From: a virus
DNA: 39,490 nucleotides
Virus record (IMG/VR): IMGVR_UViG_3300025701_000025
Coordinates: 1-39,490 of that record
Strand: one strand, 5' to 3'
Each line of letters opens with the position of its first letter. The stretch's first letter is position 1. Shown here piece by piece: positions 24,163 through 33,817 of the stretch. The position numbers were made by a program, and so were the translations under genes. The notes beneath the pieces were generated by a model. It was not told the DNA's origin, searched no databases, and was given only the letters and a program-made list of their open reading frames with translations.

Positions 24163-26178
24163 ATGAGTACTCATGATATGAGTATTGCTAACCAAACATT
24201 CCCCGCATTTAGAGCAGATTTAAATTCTGCTTTAGGGGCTTTGGCTAGTAGCTCTTCAAATACAACAGCTCCCTCTGTTAGTTATGCGCATCAATTATGG
24301 GCAAATTCAACAGCAGGCGATACAACCTTAAAAATTAGAAATAAAGCTAATAACCAATGGGTAACAATTGGTACTATATCAGAAACTTCAAATACCTTTA
24401 CAGGTGGTACGGCAAGCTCTGCAGCAGCAGCTACATATGCAAGTAATGTAACAGTTGCAGCAAGGAATACAATAGATGCAAATCACTATATTGCGTTTAC
24501 TACCGCTCAAACAGGAAACATTTCAGTATATACTGATGCTAATTTAACTTACAACCCATCTACAAACGTATTAGCAACAAGTATTTCAGGAAACGCCAAT
24601 ACTGCTAATAGTGCAACCTCTGCCACCACTGCAGGTACCTGTACTGGTAACTCAGCTACAGCAACTAAACTTATTACAGATAGAACAAACTGGAGTACAA
24701 ATGGGGTTATTGCGTCTGTTGTTGGTCAACTAGGTTGGCAAAAGAATGGTAATAACAGTACTATTTTTGATGCTTCAAACAATACAAGTCCACTAAACAC
24801 TAGCTTAGGTACTACAGGCGCTTCTGATAAAGATGCAACATTTCAATGGGCGGTAGGTTACCCTGTACTTATGGGTTGGAATGGTACAGCCACTTATGGG
24901 GTTAGAGTTGACTCTGCTAGAATTGCAGACTCTGCAGGTTCTGCTACAACGGCTGGAACGGCTACTAATGCAGAAAATATTAAAGTAGCTGCAAGAGATA
25001 CAACTTCTGGTGAACACTACATTAACTTTACAACAACACAAACTTCAGACGGTACTCCTTTATATACAGATACTGATTTAAAGTATAATCCAAATACTAA
25101 TACATTAACAGCTGCTAGCTTTAATGGCAATGCTTCTACAGCTACTACTGCAGGTTCTGCTACTACTGCAGGCTCTGCTACTAATGCAGGTTTTGCAACT
25201 TACTCAGGATATGCTCAAAAATTAACTGTTGCTGCAGATACAGATACAGAGGATGCTACGGTTAGATACCTTGTATTCTCAGGGGATACTGCTAAAGATG
25301 ATGCACTTATTTATACAGACACGGGGCTAACTTACAATCCAAAACTAAATAAATTAACCGCATCAATCTTTAAGGGTGACTTAGATGGTAATGCAAGTAC
25401 TGCGAGTACTGCAAGTACTTGTAGTGGCAACTCAGCTACAGCAACAACGGCTACTAATGCAACTAAAGTAACTTTGGTGGCTGATAATGCAGGCGCAACT
25501 GCAAAACCAATTTTGTTTGGAGGTGCGGCCACAGGTAACCAAATTGTTTATTCTGATACCTCACTCTCTTATACTCCAAGTACAAATACTTTAGCCTGTA
25601 GTATTTTTGATGGTAATGTTTCAGGTAATCTTACAGGTAATGTTACAGGTAATGTTTCAGGTAGCTCAGGGTCTTGTACTGGTAATGCCGATACTGCCAC
25701 CAAGCTTCTTAATACAAGGACTATCAATGGCGTTTCTTTTAATGGAACTGCAAACATAACTATTGCAGATAGCACTAAGCTACCAACAACGGGAGGCACT
25801 ATTACTGGTACAACAGATAGCTCTAGTACAACTACAGGTGCCTTTCAGTGTAGAGGTGGTGTGGGGGTTTCTAAGAGTATTTATGTAGGTGCTAACGTAA
25901 CTGCATATTCAGATAAAAGGCTTAAAACAAATATTGTAAATATTGACAATGCCTTAGATAAAGTATCAAAAATAAATGGTGTGTTATATAATAGAATTGA
26001 TTTAGAAAATATGAAACAAGCAGGTGTAATTGCTCAAGAGGTTCTTGAAGTATTCCCTGATGCTGTCTCTGGGTCAACAGATACATTATATGGTGTTCAT
26101 TACAATGCGCTTATAGCATTATTAATAGAAGCCGTAAAACAGTTAAAACAAGAAGTAGATGAATTAAAAGGTAAATAA
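24163..26178 (+). CDS. Tail fibre with C-terminal S74 intramolecular chaperone
   Basis: The 671-residue fibre ends in a Peptidase_S74 domain. The motif S583-D-K-R-L-K588 supplies the Ser/Lys pair, five residues apart as in K1F endosialidase. It is followed by A-G-V-I-A-Q-E-V-L-E-V-F-P-D and a long C-terminal helix (A-L-I-A-L-L-I-E-A-V-K-Q-L). Such domains trimerise the fibre and then cut themselves off just before the Ser. The shaft holds four diverged copies of a module with Y-T-D-x-x-L-x-Y-N-P-x-x-N-x-L and a G-N-A-S/N-T-A spacer, an Ala/Thr/Ser-rich beta-helix pattern typical of trimeric fibres. The N-terminus (M-S-T-H-D-M-S-I-A-N-Q-T-F-P-A-F-R) is an adaptor segment seen in aquatic phage fibres. 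It starts three bases after the tip gene stop. Confidence 0.88.
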   Translation: MSTHDMSIANQTFPAFRADLNSALGALASSSSNTTAPSVSYAHQLWANSTAGDTTLKIRNKANNQWVTIGTISETSNTFTGGTASSAAAATYASNVTVAARNTIDANHYIAFTTAQTGNISVYTDANLTYNPSTNVLATSISGNANTANSATSATTAGTCTGNSATATKLITDRTNWSTNGVIASVVGQLGWQKNGNNSTIFDASNNTSPLNTSLGTTGASDKDATFQWAVGYPVLMGWNGTATYGVRVDSARIADSAGSATTAGTATNAENIKVAARDTTSGEHYINFTTTQTSDGTPLYTDTDLKYNPNTNTLTAASFNGNASTATTAGSATTAGSATNAGFATYSGYAQKLTVAADTDTEDATVRYLVFSGDTAKDDALIYTDTGLTYNPKLNKLTASIFKGDLDGNASTASTASTCSGNSATATTATNATKVTLVADNAGATAKPILFGGAATGNQIVYSDTSLSYTPSTNTLACSIFDGNVSGNLTGNVTGNVSGSSGSCTGNADTATKLLNTRTINGVSFNGTANITIADSTKLPTTGGTITGTTDSSSTTTGAFQCRGGVGVSKSIYVGANVTAYSDKRLKTNIVNIDNALDKVSKINGVLYNRIDLENMKQAGVIAQEVLEVFPDAVSGSTDTLYGVHYNALIALLIEAVKQLKQEVDELKGK

Positions 26179-26180
26179 TT

Positions 26181-26627
26181 ATGCTAATAAGAGATGTAGC
26201 TAGCTTAGAAGAACTAAGACAATGTTGTTTAATAAGTTTACAAATATACAATAAAAACTCTATTGTACCAGTTAATGAAGACAAAGCATGGAAATCAATG
26301 AAAAACAGGTGGTATAGTAAGGGTTATATTAAGTGTATTGTTATTAACAATAAAATTGCTGGATGGTTCTGTGCTAATAAACTCTCTTATAGCTATAGCA
26401 ACGCAACAACCTTTAATTTAGAAATATTACACCATAATCAAAGTAATTTTACAGGAGTTAAAATTATTAGACTTGTTCACAATGAACTTATTAAGTACGC
26501 AATATTAACAAAACAAAAGACTGTTTGTAGCAACAGTATTTTACCCACTATGGATACGTTTAACCGTATTTTAAGTAAAGATGGGTGGCAACAAAATGGT
26601 TGTCAAATGATTTATAAAATAACCTAA
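26181..26627 (+). CDS. GNAT-like acetyltransferase, probable
   Basis: The 148-residue protein opens L-I-R-D-V-A-S-L-E-E-L-R-Q-C-C-L-I-S, the beta-1/helix-1 pattern of GNAT N-acetyltransferases. Then come I-K-C-I-V-I-N-N-K-I-A-G-W-F (beta-2/3), a strand F-N-L-E-I-L-H-H, and the C-terminal T-F-N-R-I-L-S-K-D-G-W-Q-Q-N-G-C-Q-M-I-Y-K-I. That last part matches the usual GNAT end, in which a helix leads into a -x-GF-like turn and a final strand. The classic Q/RxxGxG/A acetyl-CoA loop is not clear, so activity is uncertain. It has six cysteines in 148 residues while neighbouring virion proteins have nearly none. This argues for a cytoplasmic enzyme rather than a structural part. It sits between two fibre genes, where modification of a fibre or host target is possible but unproven. 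Confidence 0.5.
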   Translation: MLIRDVASLEELRQCCLISLQIYNKNSIVPVNEDKAWKSMKNRWYSKGYIKCIVINNKIAGWFCANKLSYSYSNATTFNLEILHHNQSNFTGVKIIRLVHNELIKYAILTKQKTVCSNSILPTMDTFNRILSKDGWQQNGCQMIYKIT

Positions 26628-26664
26628 AATACCCCACCTGAGGGTCGGGAAGAAAGGAAATAAA

Positions 26665-27105
26665 ATGGCAAGAAGTAAAATAACCTCTTCATCACAGGAT
26701 TTGATTTCTGATGATGGTGCCGTACTTGTATCAGTGATTCAAGGTGAGCAAATTCATTTAAATTTAACTTTAAATTGGCTAACAAATATTAGTGATTACA
26801 CATTACTTTGCAAAGTAGTTGAAGGAAACAATGATGGCTTGGGTAATAAACCCCTTCAAATAGCAAGTGGCCCTGCAATTACAACGCTTCCAATTTTGGA
26901 AGCAAGTGACGAAGACAATCAATTTAAACTAGTTATCCCTGAAACATTAGGGGACGACTGGTCAGTTAATCCCGCGCCTAATAGCCCTGTTTATGGCTTT
27001 ATTGATTTAGAAATTAGAGACACAGGTTTAGGAAATGAACAACAGGTCTGGAAACCCTTTAGAGGTTTAATTGAAATTAGATACTCACCAACAGAAGAGG
27101 TATAA
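26665..27105 (+). CDS. Virion structural / fibre-associated protein, hypothetical
   Basis: The 146-residue protein is predicted almost entirely beta. L-V-S-V-I-Q-G-E-Q-I-H-L-N-L-T-L-N-W (about 22-39) is followed by Y-T-L-L-C-K-V-V-E, a run to F-K-L-V-I-P-E-T-L-G, a G-F-I-D-L-E-I-R-D-T strand and a closing F-R-G-L-I-E-I-R-Y-S-P. This looks like a single immunoglobulin- or lectin-like domain. Similar small proteins (G-D-x-x-x-x-x-L-x-W pattern) accompany fibre genes in aquatic phages, so an adaptor or baseplate-linked fibre component is the best guess. I cannot name a family. It has AAAGGA before the ATG and ends two bases before the next fibre gene. Confidence 0.5.
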   Translation: MARSKITSSSQDLISDDGAVLVSVIQGEQIHLNLTLNWLTNISDYTLLCKVVEGNNDGLGNKPLQIASGPAITTLPILEASDEDNQFKLVIPETLGDDWSVNPAPNSPVYGFIDLEIRDTGLGNEQQVWKPFRGLIEIRYSPTEEV

Positions 27106-27107
27106 TT

Positions 27108-30100
27108 ATGGCTGATTACCAATTAAATGTTACTCAAACAGGTATAGGCCTTGATCTTAGTGTCCAACAAAACATTTTAAACGTAGAGACAGTTGATTAT
27201 CAACTCTCTTTATCAAGAACAGGTGGTCAGGGTGCGCATGGATACAGTACTTATGATTTAGCAGTAAAGAATGGCTATATAGGTACTGAACAAGAGTGGT
27301 TAGACGAACAAGCAGCTACGTCTGCTGCACTTAATGCGCTTGTTGCTTCTGCTGCAACTAGTGAAGCTAATGCAGCTACTAGTGAAGCTAATGCAGCTAC
27401 TAGTGAGACTAATGCAGCTACAAGCGCAAGTAACGCTGCAACTAGTGAAGCTAACGCTTCTCTTAGCGAAACTAATGCTGCTACGAGCGAAATTAACGCA
27501 GCTACAAGCGAAACCAATGCAAATGCCAGTGCCGTTGCTTCTGAAGCTAGCGCTAATGCAGCATTAACTAGCGAAACAAATGCAGCTGCAAGTGCTGCAA
27601 CAGCTTCACAAAAAGCTATAGATGCTAATAGTTCTGCAATTGATTCAGCCGCTAGTGCCGCTACTGCAACAACGAAAGCCTCTGAAGCCCTTACTTCTGC
27701 AACTAATGCACTAGCAAGCGCAACAGCGGCAGCTACAAGTGAAGCCAATGCTGCTACAAGCGAAGCCAATGCCGCTAGCTCTGAGACCGCTACAAGTTCC
27801 TATGCAAATAGTGCAGCTACGAGCGCAAGCAATGCCGCAACAAGTGAAACCAATGCAGCCACAAGTGCAAGTAATGCTTCTAGTAGCGAAAGCAATGCAG
27901 CTACGTCTGCTACTAATGCCGCGACAAGTGAAACAAATGCTCTGTCTAGTGAAAACGCGGCGGCAACATCCGCTACTAATTCAGCAAACTCAGCAGTCTC
28001 TTCACAAAACAGCGCTTCTAATTCATTGGATTCTGCCACAGCTTCTGCTAATAGTGCGACCAATTCAGCAACATCCGCTACTTCTGCAAACAATAGCGCA
28101 ATTTCAGCGGCAGCTTCTTTAGCTTCTGTTGAGTTAATTTTTGATAATTTTGATGATAGATATTTAGGTGCAAAAGCCTCTGATCCAAGTTTAGATAATG
28201 ATGGTAACGCTTTGCTTATTGGTGCTGTCTATTGGAACACAACTACAAGTGGTTTACGTTTTTACAATGGCACAGAATGGGAAGAGCCAGAAACAACTGC
28301 AACTAATGCTGCAACAAGTGCAAGCAACAGTGCAAGCAGTGCCTTAACTTCAGCTACTAACGCAGCTATCTCAGAAACCAATGCAGATACGTATGCTACA
28401 AATGCAAGTAATTCGGCTTCTGCAGCTTCAACCTCAGAAACAAATGCAGGTATTAGTGAAGCTAATGCAAGTAACTCTGCTACAGCCTCTGCAGCTTCTG
28501 CTTTAATAGCTTCTACAAAAGAAGCCGAAGCAACTACAAGTGCTTCTAATGCGGCTACTTCAGAATCTAATGCTGCAAGCTCTGCATCAGCGGCATCAAC
28601 GTCAGCCACTAACGCAGCATCTTCTGCTCTTAGCGCTAGTTCTTCAGAAACAACAGCCGTTGCGTCTGCAACTGCAGCTTCTAATTCAGAAACAGCATCA
28701 GCCCTCTCTGCTTCTAATGCAGCAACATCAGAAACAAATGCTGCCACAAGCGAAACAAATGCGGCGGCATCTGCTTTATCTGCGTCTAATTCAGAAACAG
28801 CGGCTTCTTTATCTGAGACTGCGGCTTCTAATTCAGAAACTAATGCTGCTACTAGTGAGACCAATGCTGCAACTAGTGAGGTTAATGCTGCTACTAGTGA
28901 AACTAATGCCGCAACTAGTGAGACTAACGCGGCTAACAGCGCTACTGCGTCAGCTACGTCAGCTACTAACTCTGCTAATAGCGCCACCGCCTCTGCTAAT
29001 TCAGCCACTAACTCTGCTAATAGCGCCACAGCCTCTGAGACAAGTGCAAGTAATGCTGCTACAAGCGAAACTAACGCTTTTAATAGTGCAGAAGCATCTG
29101 CTGCAAGCGCTACGTCGGCGGCTACATCCGCTGCAAATGCTGCTGCGGCTTACGACTCCTTTGATGATAGATACCTAGGGTCTAAGCCTTCAGCCCCAAC
29201 AGTAGATAACGATGGTAATCCTCTGCTAGTAGGTGCATTGTACTATAATAATGGTACAATTGTATCTGAAGACAAAGGTATGTGGATATATGACGGCGTT
29301 ATTTGGATAGCTGCTTCGGCTGCATCTCAAGCTATTTTAACTACTTACAACTACACAGCTACATCTGGTCAAACAGTATTTTCAGGTAATGATGATAATT
29401 CAAACCCACTAGCTTATACTGCAGGTTCTATTATCGTAACCTTAAACGGTATATTCCTTGAAGGGGGTACCGACTACACGGCTACTGACGGAGCCTCTAT
29501 TGTTCTTTCTCCTGCTGCTATTATTAACGATGAATTAAATATTCTAGTTTTTAGTACATTTGATTCTGCAAACGTGTATGCTCTTGGTGATACTAGATAC
29601 GCTAGAAATGCGGATAACACCGATATTACATCGTTAACAGGTGTTACAAGCGGTATTAGCTCTCCTGACTTTATTCAGTTTGATACAACTATTACACCTG
29701 TACAAGGTGTTGGTAAACTTCAATGGGATCCTGATAATGGTACATTGCAAGTTGGTTTAGTTGGTGGTAATGTAAATCTTCAAATTGGCGAAGAACAAGT
29801 AGCCAGAGTATTTAACGCAGATACTGTTCCATTAACCGATGGCATGGTAGTATATCTTTTTGGTGCGCAAGGTGGACGACCCTCTGTTAAAAGAGCAAAT
29901 AATGTTGGTGATTTAACTTCTAGTAAAACTTTAGGAGTTGTTACTGAGACTATCGCAGTTGGAGGAGATGGATACGTTACTACAAAAGGAATTGTTAATG
30001 GGCTTAATACAAGTGCCTATAATGAAGGAGATATTCTTTATCTTGGGTCAAATGGTGGATTAACAAAAATACCTCCTGTAAGTCCTCTACATTCTGTTTT

Positions 30101-33100
30101 TATAGGTGTAGTATTAAGGGCTAATTCAGGTAACGGTGGTATTTATGTATCTCCTCAAAATGGATATGAGATTGAAGAGCTGCATAATGTACTCATTAAT
30201 TTAGTATCTAACAACCAAGTATTAAGATACAATAGCACTACTAGTTTGTGGGAGAATTCTTCTTTAGGTACTGCAGCTGATACTGCTTCTACTGACTATG
30301 CTACGGCGGCTCAGGGAACAACAGCAGATACGGCAGTTCAACCTAACACATCACCTACTTTTACTGGTGTTAACCTTGGTGACAACGCTAAGGCAATCTT
30401 TGGTAATGGCTCTGACTTGCAGATTTACCATGATGGTAGTCATAGCTATATCAGCGACCAAGGAACAGGCCAACTACGTATTCTTGCGTCACAGTTTCAA
30501 GTGATGAATCCGGCTGGCACAGAGTCAATGGTATTTGGGGCGCAAGACAATACAGCAACCCTGTACTACGACAACTCAGCCAAACTCGCCACCACCGCCA
30601 CAGGCATTGACGTGACAGGTACGGTGGTTAGCGATGGGTTGACGGTTGCAGGTGACGGTAGTTTTGTTGTTTCAAATACTGGAGCAACTGAGACACTTTT
30701 AACAGTACACAATAGTGGTGTTGCGAATGGTACGACCGCTGAAATAAAAATGGCTGGCGGTAATGGTTTATCTACACGTTACGCATACATTCGTGCTGTT
30801 AATGGAGGTGCTTCAGCGGGGAACCCTCATGATTTAGTTTTCGGCACAAACGACAATAGCGCATCTCCTGTTGACCGATTAAAGATTGCTGACAACGGCG
30901 ACATCTCTTTCTACGAAGACACAGGCACGACAGCTAAGTTCTTTTGGGACGCTAGTGCGGAGTTTCTTGGGATTGGTACTACGGCTCCAACAGTTAATGG
31001 TGAAAGTCTGCGACTTGTAAACGGTTTATTCATCAATACATTAGGTACAAATTCAGTTCCATCTGTGGCTTTGGGCGATGCAAACTCTGGGTTGTTTGCA
31101 CCTATCGCAGGTGAAGTCGCTATTGCAACAAACGGTGGAACCCGCTTGACCGTATCTGGCACAGGCATTGACGTAACAGGTACGGTTGTTGCTGATGGGT
31201 TGGCACTAAATGGAACGCAGCCTAATGATGTTTCAATCCAGCTAACTACAAGTGGTGATGGCTGGACTATTGGTACTGACTATAATGCAAACAACGATAT
31301 AGATTTGGTACTAAAAGGCGGAAACGCAGGAGGTACATTTACTGAGAGGGTGCGCATAACCAGCGCAGGCAACGTTGGTATTGGGACGAGTGCGCCTGAG
31401 TCGTTTTGGGGTCAGGCAAATAAACTTGTAGTAGGTGGAAGTGGCAACCAAGGCATAAGCATTTATGGAACTTCTACTAGCCGCCTTGCTTTTGTAGATA
31501 CGACCACAGGCAACCCCGGCTTGGACAGTGGCGGCTTAATTACTTACAACCATACAGACAACAAGTTTTTGTTTAGTGTGGCTGGTAACAACAGACTGTC
31601 TATTCGATCAGACGGTCACGTTGGCATGGGCACTGATACACCTGACTATAAGCTGGAAGTCGTTGATGGTTCTTCACGTTTTTATTACGACTTCACTACC
31701 TTTGGTATCATTACTAACGTTGCTGGTGGCTACGGGCGATATTTAAAGATTTGGAATTCTGACGCTAGTGGTGATGGTGAAGCAGTCGGTTTAGGTAATT
31801 TATCTGGCTCTCTTATTTTTGGAACAGGTTTCCAAGGAGATACGCAAAGCCCAGCAAACGGTGAGGCAATGCGTATTAGAAGTGACGGCAACATTACCAT
31901 CGTAAATAACGTGGGCATAGGTGCTTTAGCTGACGCTCCCGCAACATTACTAGAGCTGGCAAAAAACAACAATGGTTTAGCTGGAAGCCCCCCTATCAAC
32001 ATCCTGCGTTTTACCGACAATGACACGGGGTTGGGGGTAAACCAGCCAACAGGCCGTATTGAGTTTTACGTTAAAGACGTTAGTCCGGGTGGGACTGGTG
32101 TTGGTTCTTACATTGAAGGTAGAGCGGATGGCTCGGATGGCGGTGGCTACCTTGTTTTTGCTGACTCTGCTGGTGGTGCAACTGGCGCAACGGAGCGTAT
32201 GCGTCTTATCGACGGCAATCTGGGAATTGGGACGCCTTTGCCTGCTTATAAGCTGACAATTAATGACCCCGGAACTGGACTTGGTTTTACTAACGCAGCA
32301 AGCGGAAATTTCAACATTGGTCTGCTTGCAGGAACTGGCTCTCCTTGGGCATATATTTTCCAACGCGCCAACTCGGACTTGCTTTTCGGAACCAACAACA
32401 CAGAGCGTATGCGTATTACCAGCGCAGGCAACCTCGGCTTGGGGGTTACGCCGAGTGTTTGGTATCCAACATTTAGAGCATTTCAATTTGGTGGAAATGG
32501 CTCAAGTCTATTTGGTCGCTCTGAAAACAACATGGCGTCTATTGGCTCAAATGTGTATGTCAATGCGGCAGGTGGTAACACTTACATTAACACCAACACT
32601 GCCTCGTACTTCCAGCAGATAAATGGCGCATTCCAGTGGTACACCGCCCCCTCTGGCACAGCAGGTAGCGCTATTAGCTTTACTCAGGCGATGACGCTGA
32701 CCTCGGCTGGTGACTTGCTGGTTGGATACACATCAAGTGTTGGCTACAAAATGACACTTGGTGGTGGCGGTCTACATATTAACGGTTCCAACCACGGTTC
32801 GATGAGTTCTGGACAACAGGGCTTCACTATTGATTATGCTTCTGGGTTAACTACCCTTAGAGGACGTAGCAATAGTTCAATCACAAGAGGTCAAATTGCA
32901 TTTAATGTCATTGAAAACGATAACGGCAATGATTTAGAGGCAATGCGCATCACCAGCGCTGGTGACTTGCTGGTTAAAGCGACAAGTTCTTTTGATATTT
33001 CAACTCAAACCATTAACGGTTTTGCTGCGACAAGCACAGGCAGAACAAACATTAGCCGTGATGCTGGTGTTGTGTTGGGTCTTCAAAGAACAACATCTGA

Positions 33101-33767
33101 CGGTGATATTGTTGAGTTCCGCAAAGGCACTACTACGGTGGGGAGTATTGGCAATTTCGGAGATAACTTAGGCATTGAAAGCGTGGATGTTGGTTTATTA
33201 TTCTTGTCTGGTAGCGCACAAATAGTACCAACTGGCGGAAACTATGGTGTATCAGACGGCACAAAAGACCTTGGACGTAGCACTACCCGCTTCAAAGACC
33301 TCTACCTATCAGGCGGTGTATATGTAGGCGGCACAGCGGCGGCTAACCACTTGGATGAATATGAGGAGGGGTCTTGGACACCTGTGGTTGCTGATGCGAC
33401 ATCTGGTGGTAATGAGGGGACGGCGACTGTAAATTACGCCAAATACACAAAAATAGGAAATGTAGTAACAATATCGGCTAGGTTGTTAAACATCAACACA
33501 ACAGGTTTAACTGGCGGTAATACTTTTTATCTTCGTGGAATGCCTTTTGTATCCAGAAGTGATAACCAAACCGTAGGTACTGTTGCAACAAGCAATATTG
33601 CCTATACGGGGTCAAATACAACTATTTCCTGTACAGTTGCGCCATTAGACTCTTGGATGCGTTTTTGGACTTACGGTAGCGGTAGTGGCCCTAACAATGT
33701 TGCAGTAAACGACATAACTTCAGGCACTGCCGATATTTATTTCACCGTTACTTATTTCACCGCTTAA
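27108..33767 (+). CDS. Large tail fibre with Ala/Thr/Ser/Asn heptad shaft
   Basis: The 2,219-residue fibre starts with an adaptor ending G-Y-S-T-Y-D-L-A-V-K-N-G-Y-I-G-T-E-Q-E-W-L. A first shaft block (about 79-340) repeats a 7-residue unit close to A-A-T-S-E-T-N, like the lambda side-fibre. A globular module with D-D-R-Y-L-G at about 345-395 follows. A second heptad block (about 397-680) and a second D-D-R-Y-L-G module (about 684-740) repeat this. Beta domains follow to about 1,060. From residue about 1,080 (nt 30,340) the DNA turns GC-rich. The protein becomes a series of I-T-S-A-G-(N/D)-(V/L)-G-I-G-T shaft repeats with S-D-L-Q-I-Y-H-D-G-S at its start, a motif familiar from marine phage fibres. 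The end has D-E-Y-E-E-G-S-W-T-P-V-V and a beta-rich tip that probably binds the receptor. Confidence 0.85.
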   Translation: MADYQLNVTQTGIGLDLSVQQNILNVETVDYQLSLSRTGGQGAHGYSTYDLAVKNGYIGTEQEWLDEQAATSAALNALVASAATSEANAATSEANAATSETNAATSASNAATSEANASLSETNAATSEINAATSETNANASAVASEASANAALTSETNAAASAATASQKAIDANSSAIDSAASAATATTKASEALTSATNALASATAAATSEANAATSEANAASSETATSSYANSAATSASNAATSETNAATSASNASSSESNAATSATNAATSETNALSSENAAATSATNSANSAVSSQNSASNSLDSATASANSATNSATSATSANNSAISAAASLASVELIFDNFDDRYLGAKASDPSLDNDGNALLIGAVYWNTTTSGLRFYNGTEWEEPETTATNAATSASNSASSALTSATNAAISETNADTYATNASNSASAASTSETNAGISEANASNSATASAASALIASTKEAEATTSASNAATSESNAASSASAASTSATNAASSALSASSSETTAVASATAASNSETASALSASNAATSETNAATSETNAAASALSASNSETAASLSETAASNSETNAATSETNAATSEVNAATSETNAATSETNAANSATASATSATNSANSATASANSATNSANSATASETSASNAATSETNAFNSAEASAASATSAATSAANAAAAYDSFDDRYLGSKPSAPTVDNDGNPLLVGALYYNNGTIVSEDKGMWIYDGVIWIAASAASQAILTTYNYTATSGQTVFSGNDDNSNPLAYTAGSIIVTLNGIFLEGGTDYTATDGASIVLSPAAIINDELNILVFSTFDSANVYALGDTRYARNADNTDITSLTGVTSGISSPDFIQFDTTITPVQGVGKLQWDPDNGTLQVGLVGGNVNLQIGEEQVARVFNADTVPLTDGMVVYLFGAQGGRPSVKRANNVGDLTSSKTLGVVTETIAVGGDGYVTTKGIVNGLNTSAYNEGDILYLGSNGGLTKIPPVSPLHSVFIGVVLRANSGNGGIYVSPQNGYEIEELHNVLINLVSNNQVLRYNSTTSLWENSSLGTAADTASTDYATAAQGTTADTAVQPNTSPTFTGVNLGDNAKAIFGNGSDLQIYHDGSHSYISDQGTGQLRILASQFQVMNPAGTESMVFGAQDNTATLYYDNSAKLATTATGIDVTGTVVSDGLTVAGDGSFVVSNTGATETLLTVHNSGVANGTTAEIKMAGGNGLSTRYAYIRAVNGGASAGNPHDLVFGTNDNSASPVDRLKIADNGDISFYEDTGTTAKFFWDASAEFLGIGTTAPTVNGESLRLVNGLFINTLGTNSVPSVALGDANSGLFAPIAGEVAIATNGGTRLTVSGTGIDVTGTVVADGLALNGTQPNDVSIQLTTSGDGWTIGTDYNANNDIDLVLKGGNAGGTFTERVRITSAGNVGIGTSAPESFWGQANKLVVGGSGNQGISIYGTSTSRLAFVDTTTGNPGLDSGGLITYNHTDNKFLFSVAGNNRLSIRSDGHVGMGTDTPDYKLEVVDGSSRFYYDFTTFGIITNVAGGYGRYLKIWNSDASGDGEAVGLGNLSGSLIFGTGFQGDTQSPANGEAMRIRSDGNITIVNNVGIGALADAPATLLELAKNNNGLAGSPPINILRFTDNDTGLGVNQPTGRIEFYVKDVSPGGTGVGSYIEGRADGSDGGGYLVFADSAGGATGATERMRLIDGNLGIGTPLPAYKLTINDPGTGLGFTNAASGNFNIGLLAGTGSPWAYIFQRANSDLLFGTNNTERMRITSAGNLGLGVTPSVWYPTFRAFQFGGNGSSLFGRSENNMASIGSNVYVNAAGGNTYINTNTASYFQQINGAFQWYTAPSGTAGSAISFTQAMTLTSAGDLLVGYTSSVGYKMTLGGGGLHINGSNHGSMSSGQQGFTIDYASGLTTLRGRSNSSITRGQIAFNVIENDNGNDLEAMRITSAGDLLVKATSSFDISTQTINGFAATSTGRTNISRDAGVVLGLQRTTSDGDIVEFRKGTTTVGSIGNFGDNLGIESVDVGLLFLSGSAQIVPTGGNYGVSDGTKDLGRSTTRFKDLYLSGGVYVGGTAAANHLDEYEEGSWTPVVADATSGGNEGTATVNYAKYTKIGNVVTISARLLNINTTGLTGGNTFYLRGMPFVSRSDNQTVGTVATSNIAYTGSNTTISCTVAPLDSWMRFWTYGSGSGPNNVAVNDITSGTADIYFTVTYFTA
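27340..29145 (+). repeat. 21-bp coding repeats (heptad array) in tail fibre gene
   Basis: Two blocks (27,340-28,130 and about 28,290-29,145) consist of diverged 21-bp units encoding 7-residue repeats near A-A-T-S-E-T-N. They also create long frames without stops on both strands, which are not genes. Confidence 0.88.
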
Positions 33768-33770
33768 CTA

Positions 33771-33790
33771 TCTGCCTCGGACGATGCAGA
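33771..33790 (+). terminator. Hairpin after the large fibre gene, possible weak terminator
   Basis: TCTGC (33771-33775) pairs with GCAGA (33786-33790); inside, TCG and CGA can pair across a C/T mismatch. CGGACTTTT follows. The T-run is short, so any termination would be partial. Confidence 0.35.
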
Positions 33791-33817
33791 CGGACTTTTA
33801 ACTCAAAGGAAAACAAA

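Noticed and set aside
27340-28130. CRISPR-like array
   Set aside because: The 21-bp repeats are contiguous, in frame and diverged, with no spacers.
28262-29029. Long open frame (255 codons) on the minus strand
   Set aside because: It mirrors the 21-bp heptad repeats of the fibre gene; its protein is a low-complexity Ala/Leu/Val/Glu string with no ribosome binding site. The same applies to the other open frames in 27,275-29,178.
33300-33767. Variable repeat of a diversity-generating retroelement at the fibre end
   Set aside because: No reverse transcriptase, no template copy and no C-type lectin pattern are seen.
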